From contig JALOAI010000001.1 of NCBI GenBank assembly GCA_023228945.1, forward strand, positions 62,001 to 126,000: a stretch of DNA of 64,000 bases. Reading direction: 5' to 3'. The notes beneath the pieces are model-generated. The model saw nothing but the letters and a program-made list of their open reading frames with translations. It had not been told where the DNA came from and ran no database searches. This document shows positions 56,980-64,000 of the stretch, in pieces. Source of the DNA: Pigmentiphaga sp. (lineage in GTDB: Bacteria > Pseudomonadota > Gammaproteobacteria > Burkholderiales > Burkholderiaceae_B). The first letter of the stretch is position 1. Every line of letters begins with the position of its first letter. Both the position numbers and the translations under genes were made by a program.

Positions 56980-58002
56980 TTAGTGGGTCTGCCGCCGCTT
57001 GAGGGTTTGCGAGGGGGATTCGCCAAACCGCTCTTTGTAGTAGGCCGCGAAGCGGCCCAGGTGGATGAAGCCGTAGCGATGGGCCAGCAAGGTGATGGAC
57101 AAACCCCGGACGTCGTGCTGATGCTTGAGAAGCTGGTGGATACGATCGAGCTTGAGCGAGCGCGCATACTGCATGGGCGTGCTTTGGCAATGCCGGCGGA
57201 AGCCTTCTTCGAGGGCGCGCACGCTGCAGCAGGCCGCGCGGGCAAGATCGGCGGCGCTGACGTCGTGTTCGAGGTGGGCCTCGAGGTAATCGATGGCGCG
57301 CTGGACGTGGCGCGGCGCCGCCGCGGCGGCTGGCTGCTGAAGCTGCTCGGAATAATTGTGCCGGTGCAGTTGCAGCAGCCCGCGCATCAGCGCGTCTTCA
57401 AACCCCGATACCGTGGCCTGGAACTGCAGCCAGGCGGCGCCGCTGTGGTCGATGTTGTGGGCGAGGTCGCGCACCATGCGGCACCACGCCTGGGTGAGGC
57501 CCTGGCTTTGCGGCAAGGCGACGTCGAAGCGCAAGGCCTCGGTGGGCTGGCTGCCCAGGTGCTCGGTCAGGCGCTGTTCGAGCGCCTCGCGCGGAATCCA
57601 GAGCAACAATTGCCGGTTGCTGGCGCCCCAGAGCATCCGGGTGGAGTCCTGGGGATTGAGCAGGCTGGCGACCTCGGGACTGGACACGACGTACTGCGTA
57701 CCGCAGGTGATCTCGGCCCCGCCGCTGAGCGGCATCTGCACGAGATAAAAACGCTCGAGCTCGCCGGGCTCGATGCGGACATCGGCGCCATAGGCCAGGT
57801 AGTTGAGACCGGTTTGGCCCAGTTGCACCATGTGGTGACGCGCATCCAGCCGCTGCCGCGGATGGACGGGCTGCAGGGCGTGGGGGCAGAAGACTTCGCC
57901 CACCTTGTGGCGGACCTCCGCCAGATCGTGCGAGCGCAGCCGCACATGGCCCGCGAGCGGTTCGGCGAGCGTCGGGCGTGATGAAACCGTAGCGGCGGCC
58001 AT
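56980..58002 (-). CDS. AraC family transcriptional regulator
   Basis: 340 residues. N-terminal effector region of the AraC-binding-like type (YLVQMPLSGGAEI, WIPREALEQRLTEHLG), C-terminal double HTH: VSAADLARAACCSVRALEEGF and ITLLAHRYGFIHLGRFAAYY, ending in the family's FGESPSQTLKRR. ATG 58002 is preferred to an upstream GTG (58026) because AGGA lies 7 nt before it. Lies 211 bp upstream of, and co-directional with, SDR-styA-styB-MFS, its likely target; the GMC gene ends just upstream. Confidence 0.93.
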   Translation of the reverse strand: MAAATVSSRPTLAEPLAGHVRLRSHDLAEVRHKVGEVFCPHALQPVHPRQRLDARHHMVQLGQTGLNYLAYGADVRIEPGELERFYLVQMPLSGGAEITCGTQYVVSSPEVASLLNPQDSTRMLWGASNRQLLLWIPREALEQRLTEHLGSQPTEALRFDVALPQSQGLTQAWCRMVRDLAHNIDHSGAAWLQFQATVSGFEDALMRGLLQLHRHNYSEQLQQPAAAAAPRHVQRAIDYLEAHLEHDVSAADLARAACCSVRALEEGFRRHCQSTPMQYARSLKLDRIHQLLKHQHDVRGLSITLLAHRYGFIHLGRFAAYYKERFGESPSQTLKRRQTH

Positions 58003-58069
58003 GAGGGAGTCCTGGATCGAGTCCACTCGCCACTATGCATCACGCGTCGGTGCCGTACAAGAAGGGTTT

Positions 58070-59671
58070 TCACGGGGCGCCTTGCATGAGCTGTGCCAGG
58101 CGTTCGGCGATCACGAAACAAGGGGCGTTGGTGTTGGCCGAAATGATGAACGGCATGACCGAGGCGTCGGCCACGCGCAGCCGCTCAACGCCATGCACGC
58201 GCAGTCGGTCGTCGACCACCGCGTTGGCGCCGCTGCCCATGGCGCAGGTGCCGGCCCAATGATGCATGGACTGGGCGGTGTCGCGGATGTATCCCAGGAT
58301 ATCGGCTGCGCTTTCAACCCCCGGGCCGGGAAGGAGCTCACCCGTGATGCGCGGCCGCATGGGAGGCATGGCAAAGATCCGGCGCACGACGTCGACCGAC
58401 GCCACCCCCACTTGCTGATCGTGCTCGGTGGTGAAGTAATTGGCCTGGATGGAGGGCGCCGCCGCCGGCTCGCGCGAATGGATCCGGACTTCGCCGCGGG
58501 AGGTGGGCCGCAGATGGCAGCACGACACGGTGATCTCGGGGGTACGGCCGATTTCGAAGGAGCCGTCGGCATCGAACCGCCAGCTCATGGGACGGTAGGT
58601 GATTTGCAGGTCGGCGCGCTCCTGGCCGGGAGAACTGCGCACGAAAGCGCAAGCCTGCGAAGCGCCCATGGTCAGGGGGCCCCGCCGGGTGAACAGATAG
58701 CGCAAGCCATGCCGCAAGGCGTGCCAGCCCCGTAGCTGGGCATTCATCGAAGTCTCGGGCGTGGCCGCGTAGGTATAGTGGATGTACAGGTGGTCCTGCA
58801 GATTGCGGCCCACGCCGGGCAGGTCGCGCACCACCTCGATGCCCGCTTGCCGCAGCCAGTCGGCGGGTCCGAGGCCCGAGCGCTGCAGGATGGCCGGCGA
58901 GCCGAACGCGCCGGCGCTGACGATGACCTCCCGCCCGACGCCGACGCGCTGCCGTAGGCGATCGCTCCCTCTCAGCAGTTCCACCGCCACGGCCCTGCCA
59001 TCCTCCACCACCACGCGATCCACCAGGGTTTCCGTCATGACCGTGAGGTTGCGGCGACCCGCGATCGGATACAGAAAGGCCTCGGCCGAGCTGTGCCGCC
59101 GCCCGTCGTGGATGCTGAACTGGATCAGGCCCGCGCCCTCGGGTTGCGCGCCATTGAAGTCGGCCGTGCGGGGGTAGCCCGCCTGTTCGGCGGCCGCCAC
59201 GAAATCATGTGACGACGGATGCTGGAAACGGGCGTCGGTCACGGCCAGCGCGCCGTCGCGGCCGCGCCAGGCGGGGTCGCCGCCGGGGCGCCGCTCCAGG
59301 CGCTGGAACAGCGGCAAGAGATCCGCCCAGCGCCAGCTGGGGGCTCCCTGTGCCGCCCAGCTGTCGTAGTCGGCCGGCTGGCCCCGAAAGTAACCCATGC
59401 CGTTGATCAGGCTGGAGCCGCCCAGCCCACGCCCGCGCGGCGCATAGATACGGCGCTGGCCGAGGCCGGGCTCGGCCTCGGTATGAAAACCCCAGTTCGC
59501 CGGACCCGGGTGAATCAGGCGCGAGGTGCCGGCCGGCATCGTCACCCACAGGCCGCGCTCGCGCTTTCCGGCCTCCACCAGGAGTACCTTGACCGAAGGA
59601 TCGGCCGACAGACGGTTGGCAAGAACGCATCCCGATGTGCCCGCGCCCAGAATGATGTAGTCGTAGATCAT
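58070..59671 (-). CDS. GMC family FAD oxidoreductase (choline dehydrogenase-like)
   Basis: 533 residues, standard size. FAD dinucleotide motif YDYIILGAGTSGCVLANRL at residues 3-21; PRGRGLGGSSLINGM is GMC signature 1; GAFGSPAILQRSGLGP is signature 2; the catalytic His is in MHHWAGTCAMG and the C-terminal NTNAPCFVIAER is conserved. Oxidises an alcohol to the aldehyde, which the aldehyde dehydrogenase upstream could then oxidise to the acid. Nine bases separate it from the decayed Bug gene, with the operator at 60077-60090 before that. Confidence 0.94.
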   Translation of the reverse strand: MIYDYIILGAGTSGCVLANRLSADPSVKVLLVEAGKRERGLWVTMPAGTSRLIHPGPANWGFHTEAEPGLGQRRIYAPRGRGLGGSSLINGMGYFRGQPADYDSWAAQGAPSWRWADLLPLFQRLERRPGGDPAWRGRDGALAVTDARFQHPSSHDFVAAAEQAGYPRTADFNGAQPEGAGLIQFSIHDGRRHSSAEAFLYPIAGRRNLTVMTETLVDRVVVEDGRAVAVELLRGSDRLRQRVGVGREVIVSAGAFGSPAILQRSGLGPADWLRQAGIEVVRDLPGVGRNLQDHLYIHYTYAATPETSMNAQLRGWHALRHGLRYLFTRRGPLTMGASQACAFVRSSPGQERADLQITYRPMSWRFDADGSFEIGRTPEITVSCCHLRPTSRGEVRIHSREPAAAPSIQANYFTTEHDQQVGVASVDVVRRIFAMPPMRPRITGELLPGPGVESAADILGYIRDTAQSMHHWAGTCAMGSGANAVVDDRLRVHGVERLRVADASVMPFIISANTNAPCFVIAERLAQLMQGAP

Positions 59672-59680
59672 GAGCCTGGA

Positions 59681-60048
59681 TCATTCCATCGGATCGAAAC
59701 CCACGGCCTTGACCACTTGCGCCCAGTGCGCATGATTGTCGCGGACGTCGCGGGTGAAATCGGCGACGCTGGAGGTTTCCACCTGGATGGCGATGCGCTC
59801 CAGGGTGTCGATGATGCGCGGGTTGCGAGCCGCCTCCCGGATGGCGCGATTGGCGGCTTCGACCTTATCCATGGGCGAGCCGGCCGGCATGAACACACCG
59901 AACCATTCCAGATAAGTGAGGTCGGGGAAGCCGGCCTCGCCGCCGGCGCCGGCTCGCTACCCTGCGGGAATGCCTGTGGCTGCTGCCCGGAGAGACCGTG
60001 CCGGTCCCGGATCTTGCCGGCGCGGTGGGCACTGCGGTGCTTGGTCAT
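59681..60048 (-). pseudogene. decayed Bug-family solute-binding protein gene
   Basis: The C-terminal end of a Bug protein is intact (59681 to about 59942: FPDLTYLEWFGVF, MPAGSPMDKVEAAN, WAQVVKAVGFDPME), but a TAG at 59957-59959 closes that frame and the ATG with a GGAGA site at 60048 opens a different frame with no signal peptide or Bug sequence. About 240 residues are missing. This fits an internal deletion with frame loss in a gene that was first in the GMC operon. Loss of the receptor means uptake of the substrate may depend on another Bug protein. Confidence 0.8.
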
Positions 60049-60076
60049 GGTGAGAGTCTCCCGTTTTTTTCTAAGG

Positions 60077-60090
60077 TCCGGATATCCGGA
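60077..60090. promoter_or_regulatory. operator candidate TCCGGATATCCGGA, copy 1
   Basis: Core of a perfect 18-bp palindrome (60075-60092), 28 bp upstream of the decayed Bug/GMC operon. Shares the TCCGGA-N2-TCCGGA layout with the site in front of the aldehyde dehydrogenase (61633-61646). The GntR/UTRA protein encoded at 61886-62716 is the likely binder. Confidence 0.75.
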
Positions 60091-60103
60091 CCAAGCCCAA
60101 GGT

Positions 60104-60132
60104 AAAAAAACGCCGGACGATAGAGTCCGGCG
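60104..60132 (-). terminator. Rho-independent terminator of the aldehyde dehydrogenase gene
   Basis: On the minus strand CGCCGGAC pairs perfectly with GTCCGGCG around a six-base loop, then seven T residues follow (A run 60104-60110 on the plus strand). It begins 11 nt after the dehydrogenase stop and separates it from the GMC operon. Confidence 0.92.
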
Positions 60133-60143
60133 AACGTTGCCAA

Positions 60144-61577
60144 CTACAGTTTCAGAATGACGGTCTTCAGTTGCGAGTAATGATGCAGGGCTTCGCGGCC
60201 TTTTTCACGGCCGAGGCCGCTTTGCTTGAAACCGCCGAAGGGAGTCTCCACACCGCCGACGGGATACTCGTTGATATAGACCTGGCCCGCCTGCAGGCGC
60301 GCGGCCACGCGGTGGGCGCGCCCGACGTCGCGGGTCCAGAGACCCGCGGCCAGACCGTAATCGGTATCGTTGGCCATGCGAATGGCTTCCGCCTCGCCGT
60401 CGAACGGCAGCACCACGCAGACCGGGCCGAAGATCTCTTCACGCGCGATGCGGGCGGTGGCGGGGGCGTCGGTAAAAATGGTGGGCGGCACGAACCAGCC
60501 GCTACCCTGGCCGCCTTCCACCGTGCCGCCCGTCAGGGCGCGGGCTCCCTCCTGACGGGCGATGTCGAAGTAATCCTGCACGCGCTGGTACTGGGCCTCG
60601 GTAATGATGGGGCCGACGTGGTCGCCGTCGGCGGCGCCGACCCGGAGGTCGCCCGCGGCCGCCGCGAGCCTGGCCACGAAGTCGTCGTACAGGCTGCGCT
60701 CGACCAGGCAACGCGTGCCCGCGATGCAGGCCTGACCCGCATTGACGGTGAAGGCGCGCAGCGAGCCGGCCACCGCGTCATCCAGGTTGGCGTCGGCAAA
60801 AACGATGTTCGGCGACTTGCCGCCGAGTTCGAGCGTCACGGGAAGCGTGCGCTCGGCCGCCATCAGGCCGATCTCGCGCCCCGCCCGCACCGAGCCCGTG
60901 AAGGCGATCTTGGCGACATCGGGATGCCGTACCAGGGCGGCGCCGGCTTCGGGGCCGGTGCCGGTAACGACGTTGAGCAGGCCGGCCGGCAAGCCGCATT
61001 GCACCGCCAGTTCGGCAAAGCAAAGCAGCGACACCGAGGTGAACTCGGAGGGTTTTGCCACCACCGCGTTGCCGGCCGCAAGCGCCGGCGCGGCGGCGCG
61101 CGCGGCCTGGTTCAGCGGCGCATTCCAGGGCAGGATGATGCCGACCACGCCGTAGGGCTCCCGCCGGGTGTAGCACAGGCGTTCCGGCCCGATATCGATG
61201 GCTTCGCCCTCCAGCCCCGGGGCCAGGCCGCCATAAAACTCGAAGTACTGCGCCGCCAGTTCGAGGTCGCCACGCGCCTGCGGCAGCGGCTTGCCGGTTT
61301 CGCGTTGTTCGATCGCGGCAAATCGCTCGGCTTCTTCGCGCAGGCGGTTGGCGATGCGGGTGAGCAGACGACCGCGATCCAGCGGCTTGGTATCGGCCCA
61401 GGCGGCTTGGGCGCCATGGGCGGAGCGGACGGCCTGATCGACCTCCGCGGCCGTGCCGCGCGCGACCCGCCAGGTGGCCGAACCGTCGCGAGGATCGTAT
61501 TCCTGAAGCGCCTGCGCGGGATCCGGCTGCGTATAGCCGCCGTGGATGTAATGGCCCCAGGCCGGGTAATCGGACAT
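60144..61577 (-). CDS. aldehyde dehydrogenase (NAD(P)-dependent)
   Basis: 477 residues. Catalytic Cys284 in NAGQACIAGTR and general-base Glu250 in VTLELGGKSPNIVF; cofactor region IILPWNAPLNQA and FTGSVRAGREIG; EEIFGPVCVVLPFD and GGFKQSGLGREKG near the end. Oxidises an aldehyde to the acid. ATG 61577 has GGAG 8 nt upstream. A TTGACA-16-TGTATT promoter (61648-61675) and an operator (61633-61646) precede it. With the GMC oxidoreductase it forms an alcohol-to-acid route. Confidence 0.95.
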   Translation of the reverse strand: MSDYPAWGHYIHGGYTQPDPAQALQEYDPRDGSATWRVARGTAAEVDQAVRSAHGAQAAWADTKPLDRGRLLTRIANRLREEAERFAAIEQRETGKPLPQARGDLELAAQYFEFYGGLAPGLEGEAIDIGPERLCYTRREPYGVVGIILPWNAPLNQAARAAAPALAAGNAVVAKPSEFTSVSLLCFAELAVQCGLPAGLLNVVTGTGPEAGAALVRHPDVAKIAFTGSVRAGREIGLMAAERTLPVTLELGGKSPNIVFADANLDDAVAGSLRAFTVNAGQACIAGTRCLVERSLYDDFVARLAAAAGDLRVGAADGDHVGPIITEAQYQRVQDYFDIARQEGARALTGGTVEGGQGSGWFVPPTIFTDAPATARIAREEIFGPVCVVLPFDGEAEAIRMANDTDYGLAAGLWTRDVGRAHRVAARLQAGQVYINEYPVGGVETPFGGFKQSGLGREKGREALHHYSQLKTVILKL

Positions 61578-61632
61578 GCTCGTTTCTCCAACGCCGCCGA
61601 TGAAGCAAGGCGGTAATCCAAAGGACCGGTTA

Positions 61633-61646
61633 TCCGGATGTCCGGA
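61633..61646. promoter_or_regulatory. operator candidate TCCGGATGTCCGGA, copy 2
   Basis: Two TCCGGA hexamers with two bases between, starting one base downstream of the -10 box of the aldehyde dehydrogenase promoter, a repressor position. Matches copy 1 (60077-60090) at 13 of 14 bases. Confidence 0.75.
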
Positions 61647-61647
61647 C

Positions 61648-61675
61648 AATACAAGCCGGCTGCCATTCTTGTCAA
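61648..61675 (-). promoter_or_regulatory. sigma70-type promoter of the aldehyde dehydrogenase gene
   Basis: On the minus strand, a consensus TTGACA (61670-61675) and TGTATT (61648-61653, four of six consensus bases) with a 16-bp spacer. The operator immediately follows. Confidence 0.65.
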
Positions 61676-61885
61676 CTGTTCGTTGGATTTCAGGGCTGCG
61701 GGCAGGCCAGCGCCGCTTGGCGGCAAGCGCCGAGAGCCTTGTGAACGCCCAGGTGGGCGCCGTCACGCGCCGGCCGCTCTCGCCCACGCTCAAGCCTATG
61801 GTGCGGCGTCGTGAGAGTGGTTTCCGGTCAGAGGTCTGGCGTCGACCTCATCATGCGGCACGCCAAAGCGCGCCGTCGCGCCCCG

Positions 61886-62716
61886 CTAGGATTCGTAGCC
61901 CGGGTCCAGCCGCCAGCGCGTGGAGATCTTGAAGCGATCTTGAGAATAGAAGTTGACCGATACCGACAACAGATCGTCGTGGCGGCCGTAGTAGTACCGC
62001 AGAACATACAAACTGGGCGAATCGGGCGCCACGCCCAGCGCCTCGGCTTGCGGTCGCGGCAGCGGCCGGCAGGCGATGTCCTGGCGCACCTCGGCCACGC
62101 GCTCGCCGCGTATGCCTTCGATGAGCTTGAAGACGGTGGCATGCGGTTTGCGGATGCCATCGCGGATGGCCTCGAAGGTGGCGGGCACCAGGGTTTCGGT
62201 ATACGAGATGGGGGTTGATTGATCGCCCGGAAATCGCAAGGCGGTGATCTTGAGCCAGCGCTGGCCTTCGGCGTGGTGGACGATATCGGCGAGATCGCCG
62301 GTGATGAGCACCCAGTCTTCGCTCAGAACCTGCAGCCGTGTTTCTTCGGCGTAATGCACCAGTTCGGTAAGGCCGGAGATGCTGGCGGTGTAGCGGCTGG
62401 GCGCCAGGCGCGATTTGACGGTGGTGCCGATACCCGCGCGGCGGGTGATCAGGCCCATGTCTTCCAGCCGGCGGATCGCCTCGCGGGTGGTGTGGCGCGA
62501 TACGCCGAAGCGCTGGCCGATCTCGCGCTCGGCCGGCAACAGGCTGCCCACGGGATAGCGCCCCGACTGGATGTCGCGGATCAAGGCCTCGGCCACCAGC
62601 ATATAGCGCGGCACGCCGGCGCGCGCCCCGGCGCTGGCGTTTTCGGCGGAAGTCGGATCGACCGGAGTGTCTGGCATGGGGGAGGGGGCGGACAAAGACC
62701 GCAATAATGCCTTCAT
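61886..62716 (-). CDS. GntR family regulator, HutC/UTRA subfamily
   Basis: 276 residues. Winged HTH at about residues 37-105 (LLPAEREIGQRFGVSRHTTR then EAIRRLEDMGLITRRAGIGT), UTRA effector domain behind it (SYTETLVPATFEAIRDGI; LYVLRYYYGRHDDLLSVSVNFY). Its gene is upstream of and co-directional with the aldehyde dehydrogenase, so it is the natural repressor for the two TCCGGATRTCCGGA sites. Start uncertain between 62716 and 62677; neither has a strong ribosome site. Confidence 0.92.
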   Translation of the reverse strand: MKALLRSLSAPSPMPDTPVDPTSAENASAGARAGVPRYMLVAEALIRDIQSGRYPVGSLLPAEREIGQRFGVSRHTTREAIRRLEDMGLITRRAGIGTTVKSRLAPSRYTASISGLTELVHYAEETRLQVLSEDWVLITGDLADIVHHAEGQRWLKITALRFPGDQSTPISYTETLVPATFEAIRDGIRKPHATVFKLIEGIRGERVAEVRQDIACRPLPRPQAEALGVAPDSPSLYVLRYYYGRHDDLLSVSVNFYSQDRFKISTRWRLDPGYES

Positions 62717-62756
62717 TGCCGTGGCGGGAGCAAGCCGGATGCCAGGTTTGGCCGCC

Positions 62757-64000
62757 TCAGGCCACGCCCTCCCATTCGCCGCCGCGCCCGGCCATGGCCA
62801 CGTCCAGGGCTTCGGTGGGGGCGAAGGTCTCGGCCCTGGCCATCGGCCAGATCACCTGGAACACCTGTGGCAACTGGGCGTTGGGGTCGAGCAGGGCGCC
62901 CGCGGGCAGCACGGGATACAGCGTGGACAGCAGACGGATTTCGCTGGCGGAAATCCGTCGCGCGATATGGTGGGGCTTGAGGGCACTGGGATGTTCGAGG
63001 CCCGCCACTTCCAGGAGCTCTTTGAAGGCGCGCAGGGTGTTTTGGTGAAAATGCGCCACGCGGGGAGCTTTGTCGGGCACCACCAGCGCGCGCTGGCGAT
63101 AAGGGTCTTGAGTGGCAACGCCGGTCGGGCAGCGGTCGGTATGGCAGCTTTGTGCCTGGATGCAGCCGACGGCGAACATGAAGCCGCGAGCGCTGTTGCA
63201 CCAGTCGGCGCCCATCGCGAAGGCGCGAGCCATATCGAAAGCCGAGGTGATCTTGCCGGCGGCGCCGATACGGATGCGGTTGCGCAAATTGGTGCCCACC
63301 AGGGTGTTGTGCACCAGCCAAAGGGCCTCGCGCAACGGCAACCCGACATGATCGACCAGTTCGAGCGGCGCCGCGCCGGTGCCGCCCTCGGCGCCGTCGA
63401 CGACGATGAAGTCCGGCGTGATGCCGGTGGCGAGCATGGCCTTGGTGATGGCGAACCATTCCCAGGGATGGCCGATGCACAGCTTGAAGCCCACCGGCTT
63501 GCCCTCGGCGAGCTCGCGCAGGCGGGCGATGAACTGCAGCATCTCCACCGGTGTCGAGAACGTGGCGTGGCGCGCCGGCGAGTTGCAGTCGAGGCCGACG
63601 GCCACGCCGCGGGCCTCGGCGATCTCGGGCGTGACCTTGGCGCCGGGCAGGATGCCGCCATGCCCCGGCTTGGCGCCTTGGGAAAGCTTGAGTTCGATCA
63701 TTTTGACTTGCGGCAGGGCGGCTTGCACCGCAAAGCGGTCGGGGTCGAAGTTGCCGTCGGCGTCGCGGCAGCCGAAATAGCCCGAACCGATGTTCCAGAT
63801 CAGGTCGCCGCCCGGTTCGCGGTGATAGCGGCTGATGCCGCCTTCGCCGGTGTCGTGGGCGAAGCCGCCCATCTTGGCGCCGGTATTGAGCGCCAGGATG
63901 GCATTGGCCGACAGCGCACCGAAGCTCATGGCCGAAATATTGAACACCGATAGCGAGACCGGCTGAGTGCATTCCGGCCCGCCGACCACGATGCGGAAGT
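62757..64000 (-). CDS. FMN-binding glutamate synthase family protein (5' truncated by window edge)
   Basis: C-terminal 414 residues of a protein related to the FMN/synthase domain of glutamate synthase. Motifs: ISAMSFGALSANAILALNTGA, GEGGISRYH, GGILPGAKVTPEIAEARG, VVDGAEGGTGAAP for FMN, and VGCIQAQSCHTDRCPTGVA with cysteines fitting the [3Fe-4S] cluster. Such stand-alone proteins lack the glutaminase domain and the role is unclear; many occur beside amine- or glutamate-related genes. The frame runs off the window end, so its start is not visible. Confidence 0.93.
   Translation of the reverse strand, partial: FRIVVGGPECTQPVSLSVFNISAMSFGALSANAILALNTGAKMGGFAHDTGEGGISRYHREPGGDLIWNIGSGYFGCRDADGNFDPDRFAVQAALPQVKMIELKLSQGAKPGHGGILPGAKVTPEIAEARGVAVGLDCNSPARHATFSTPVEMLQFIARLRELAEGKPVGFKLCIGHPWEWFAITKAMLATGITPDFIVVDGAEGGTGAAPLELVDHVGLPLREALWLVHNTLVGTNLRNRIRIGAAGKITSAFDMARAFAMGADWCNSARGFMFAVGCIQAQSCHTDRCPTGVATQDPYRQRALVVPDKAPRVAHFHQNTLRAFKELLEVAGLEHPSALKPHHIARRISASEIRLLSTLYPVLPAGALLDPNAQLPQVFQVIWPMARAETFAPTEALDVAMAGRGGEWEGVA

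Larger units (their letters stand above)
61578..61885. other. 308-bp region upstream of the aldehyde dehydrogenase
   Basis: Holds the dehydrogenase promoter and operator (61633-61675). The remainder, 61680-61885, is the space after the GntR stop and shows nothing recognisable. Confidence 0.5.

Noticed and set aside
59681..60048. Sequencing indel in an otherwise complete Bug gene
   Set aside because: A single indel cannot account for it: about 240 residues, including the signal peptide and the N-terminal domain, are absent, leaving too little DNA between the start and the conserved tail.
60061..60074. T-rich run on the plus strand as a rightward terminator
   Set aside because: No rightward gene ends there and the preceding stem (GAGA/TCTC) is very weak; the real terminator at this place is leftward at 60104-60132.

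Overview
The window is a 64 kb piece of a high-GC betaproteobacterial chromosome, most likely from the Alcaligenaceae (Bordetella/Achromobacter-like). The evidence is the GroEL sequence, the many orphan Bug-type periplasmic solute-binding proteins, the wide use of LysR regulators, and short palindromic intergenic repeats of the kind common in that family. No rRNA, tRNA, CRISPR array, transposase or phage gene was found. Genus-level placement is inference.

Layout. 1-3295: 3' part of a fused indolepyruvate ferredoxin oxidoreductase. 3314-8186: a leftward set (aldolase-like protein, SDR, Bug protein, TetR) divergent from an FMN-dependent 2-hydroxy-acid dehydrogenase, with a perfect 9-6-9 palindrome between them. 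8336-11494: pyrF and groES-groL, the latter with a CIRCE element and an overlapping sigma70/sigma32-like promoter. 11685-17461: Bug protein / LysR pair, a flippase-glycosyltransferase pair and another Bug gene. 17400-25467: alpha-2-macroglobulin-like protein and PbpC, separated by a 72-bp tandem repeat that encodes a repetitive small open frame. 25870-29886: purL. 30037-34662: FUSC transporter, small membrane protein, PhzF-like isomerase, class IV aminotransferase. 34843-39586: LysR, then a sulfur-oxidation set (cytochrome c, flavocytochrome c sulfide dehydrogenase flavoprotein, YeeE/YedE transporter, fused SoxYZ carrier). 39741-45072: GST, MetR-like LysR, second LysR, Bug protein and a lone Rieske oxygenase. 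45073-45431: a gene-free, strongly self-complementary element. 45432-50155: DUF1415 protein and OpgG, divergent from a GH3 beta-glucosidase. 50287-52777: small or uncharacterised proteins. 52790-58002: MFS transporter, StyB-like flavin reductase, StyA-like monooxygenase, SDR and AraC regulator. 58070-62716: GMC oxidoreductase, decayed Bug gene, aldehyde dehydrogenase and GntR/UTRA regulator, linked by two copies of the operator-like motif TCCGGATRTCCGGA. 62757-64000: glutamate-synthase-like FMN protein, running off the window.

How the genes work together. Housekeeping genes (pyrF, groESL, purL, pbpC) are interspersed with small catabolic modules, each usually made of one regulator, one Bug receptor and one or two oxidoreductases. 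The most system-like parts are (i) the sulfide/thiosulfate module with SoxY and SoxZ in one polypeptide and no SoxXA, SoxB or SoxCD nearby; (ii) the OpgG + GH3 pair, which may turn over periplasmic glucans; (iii) the StyA/StyB-SDR-MFS cluster; and (iv) the GMC/ALDH/GntR regulon. Start sites were chosen from visible ribosome-binding sites. Functions come from motif and family recognition by eye, not from database searches.
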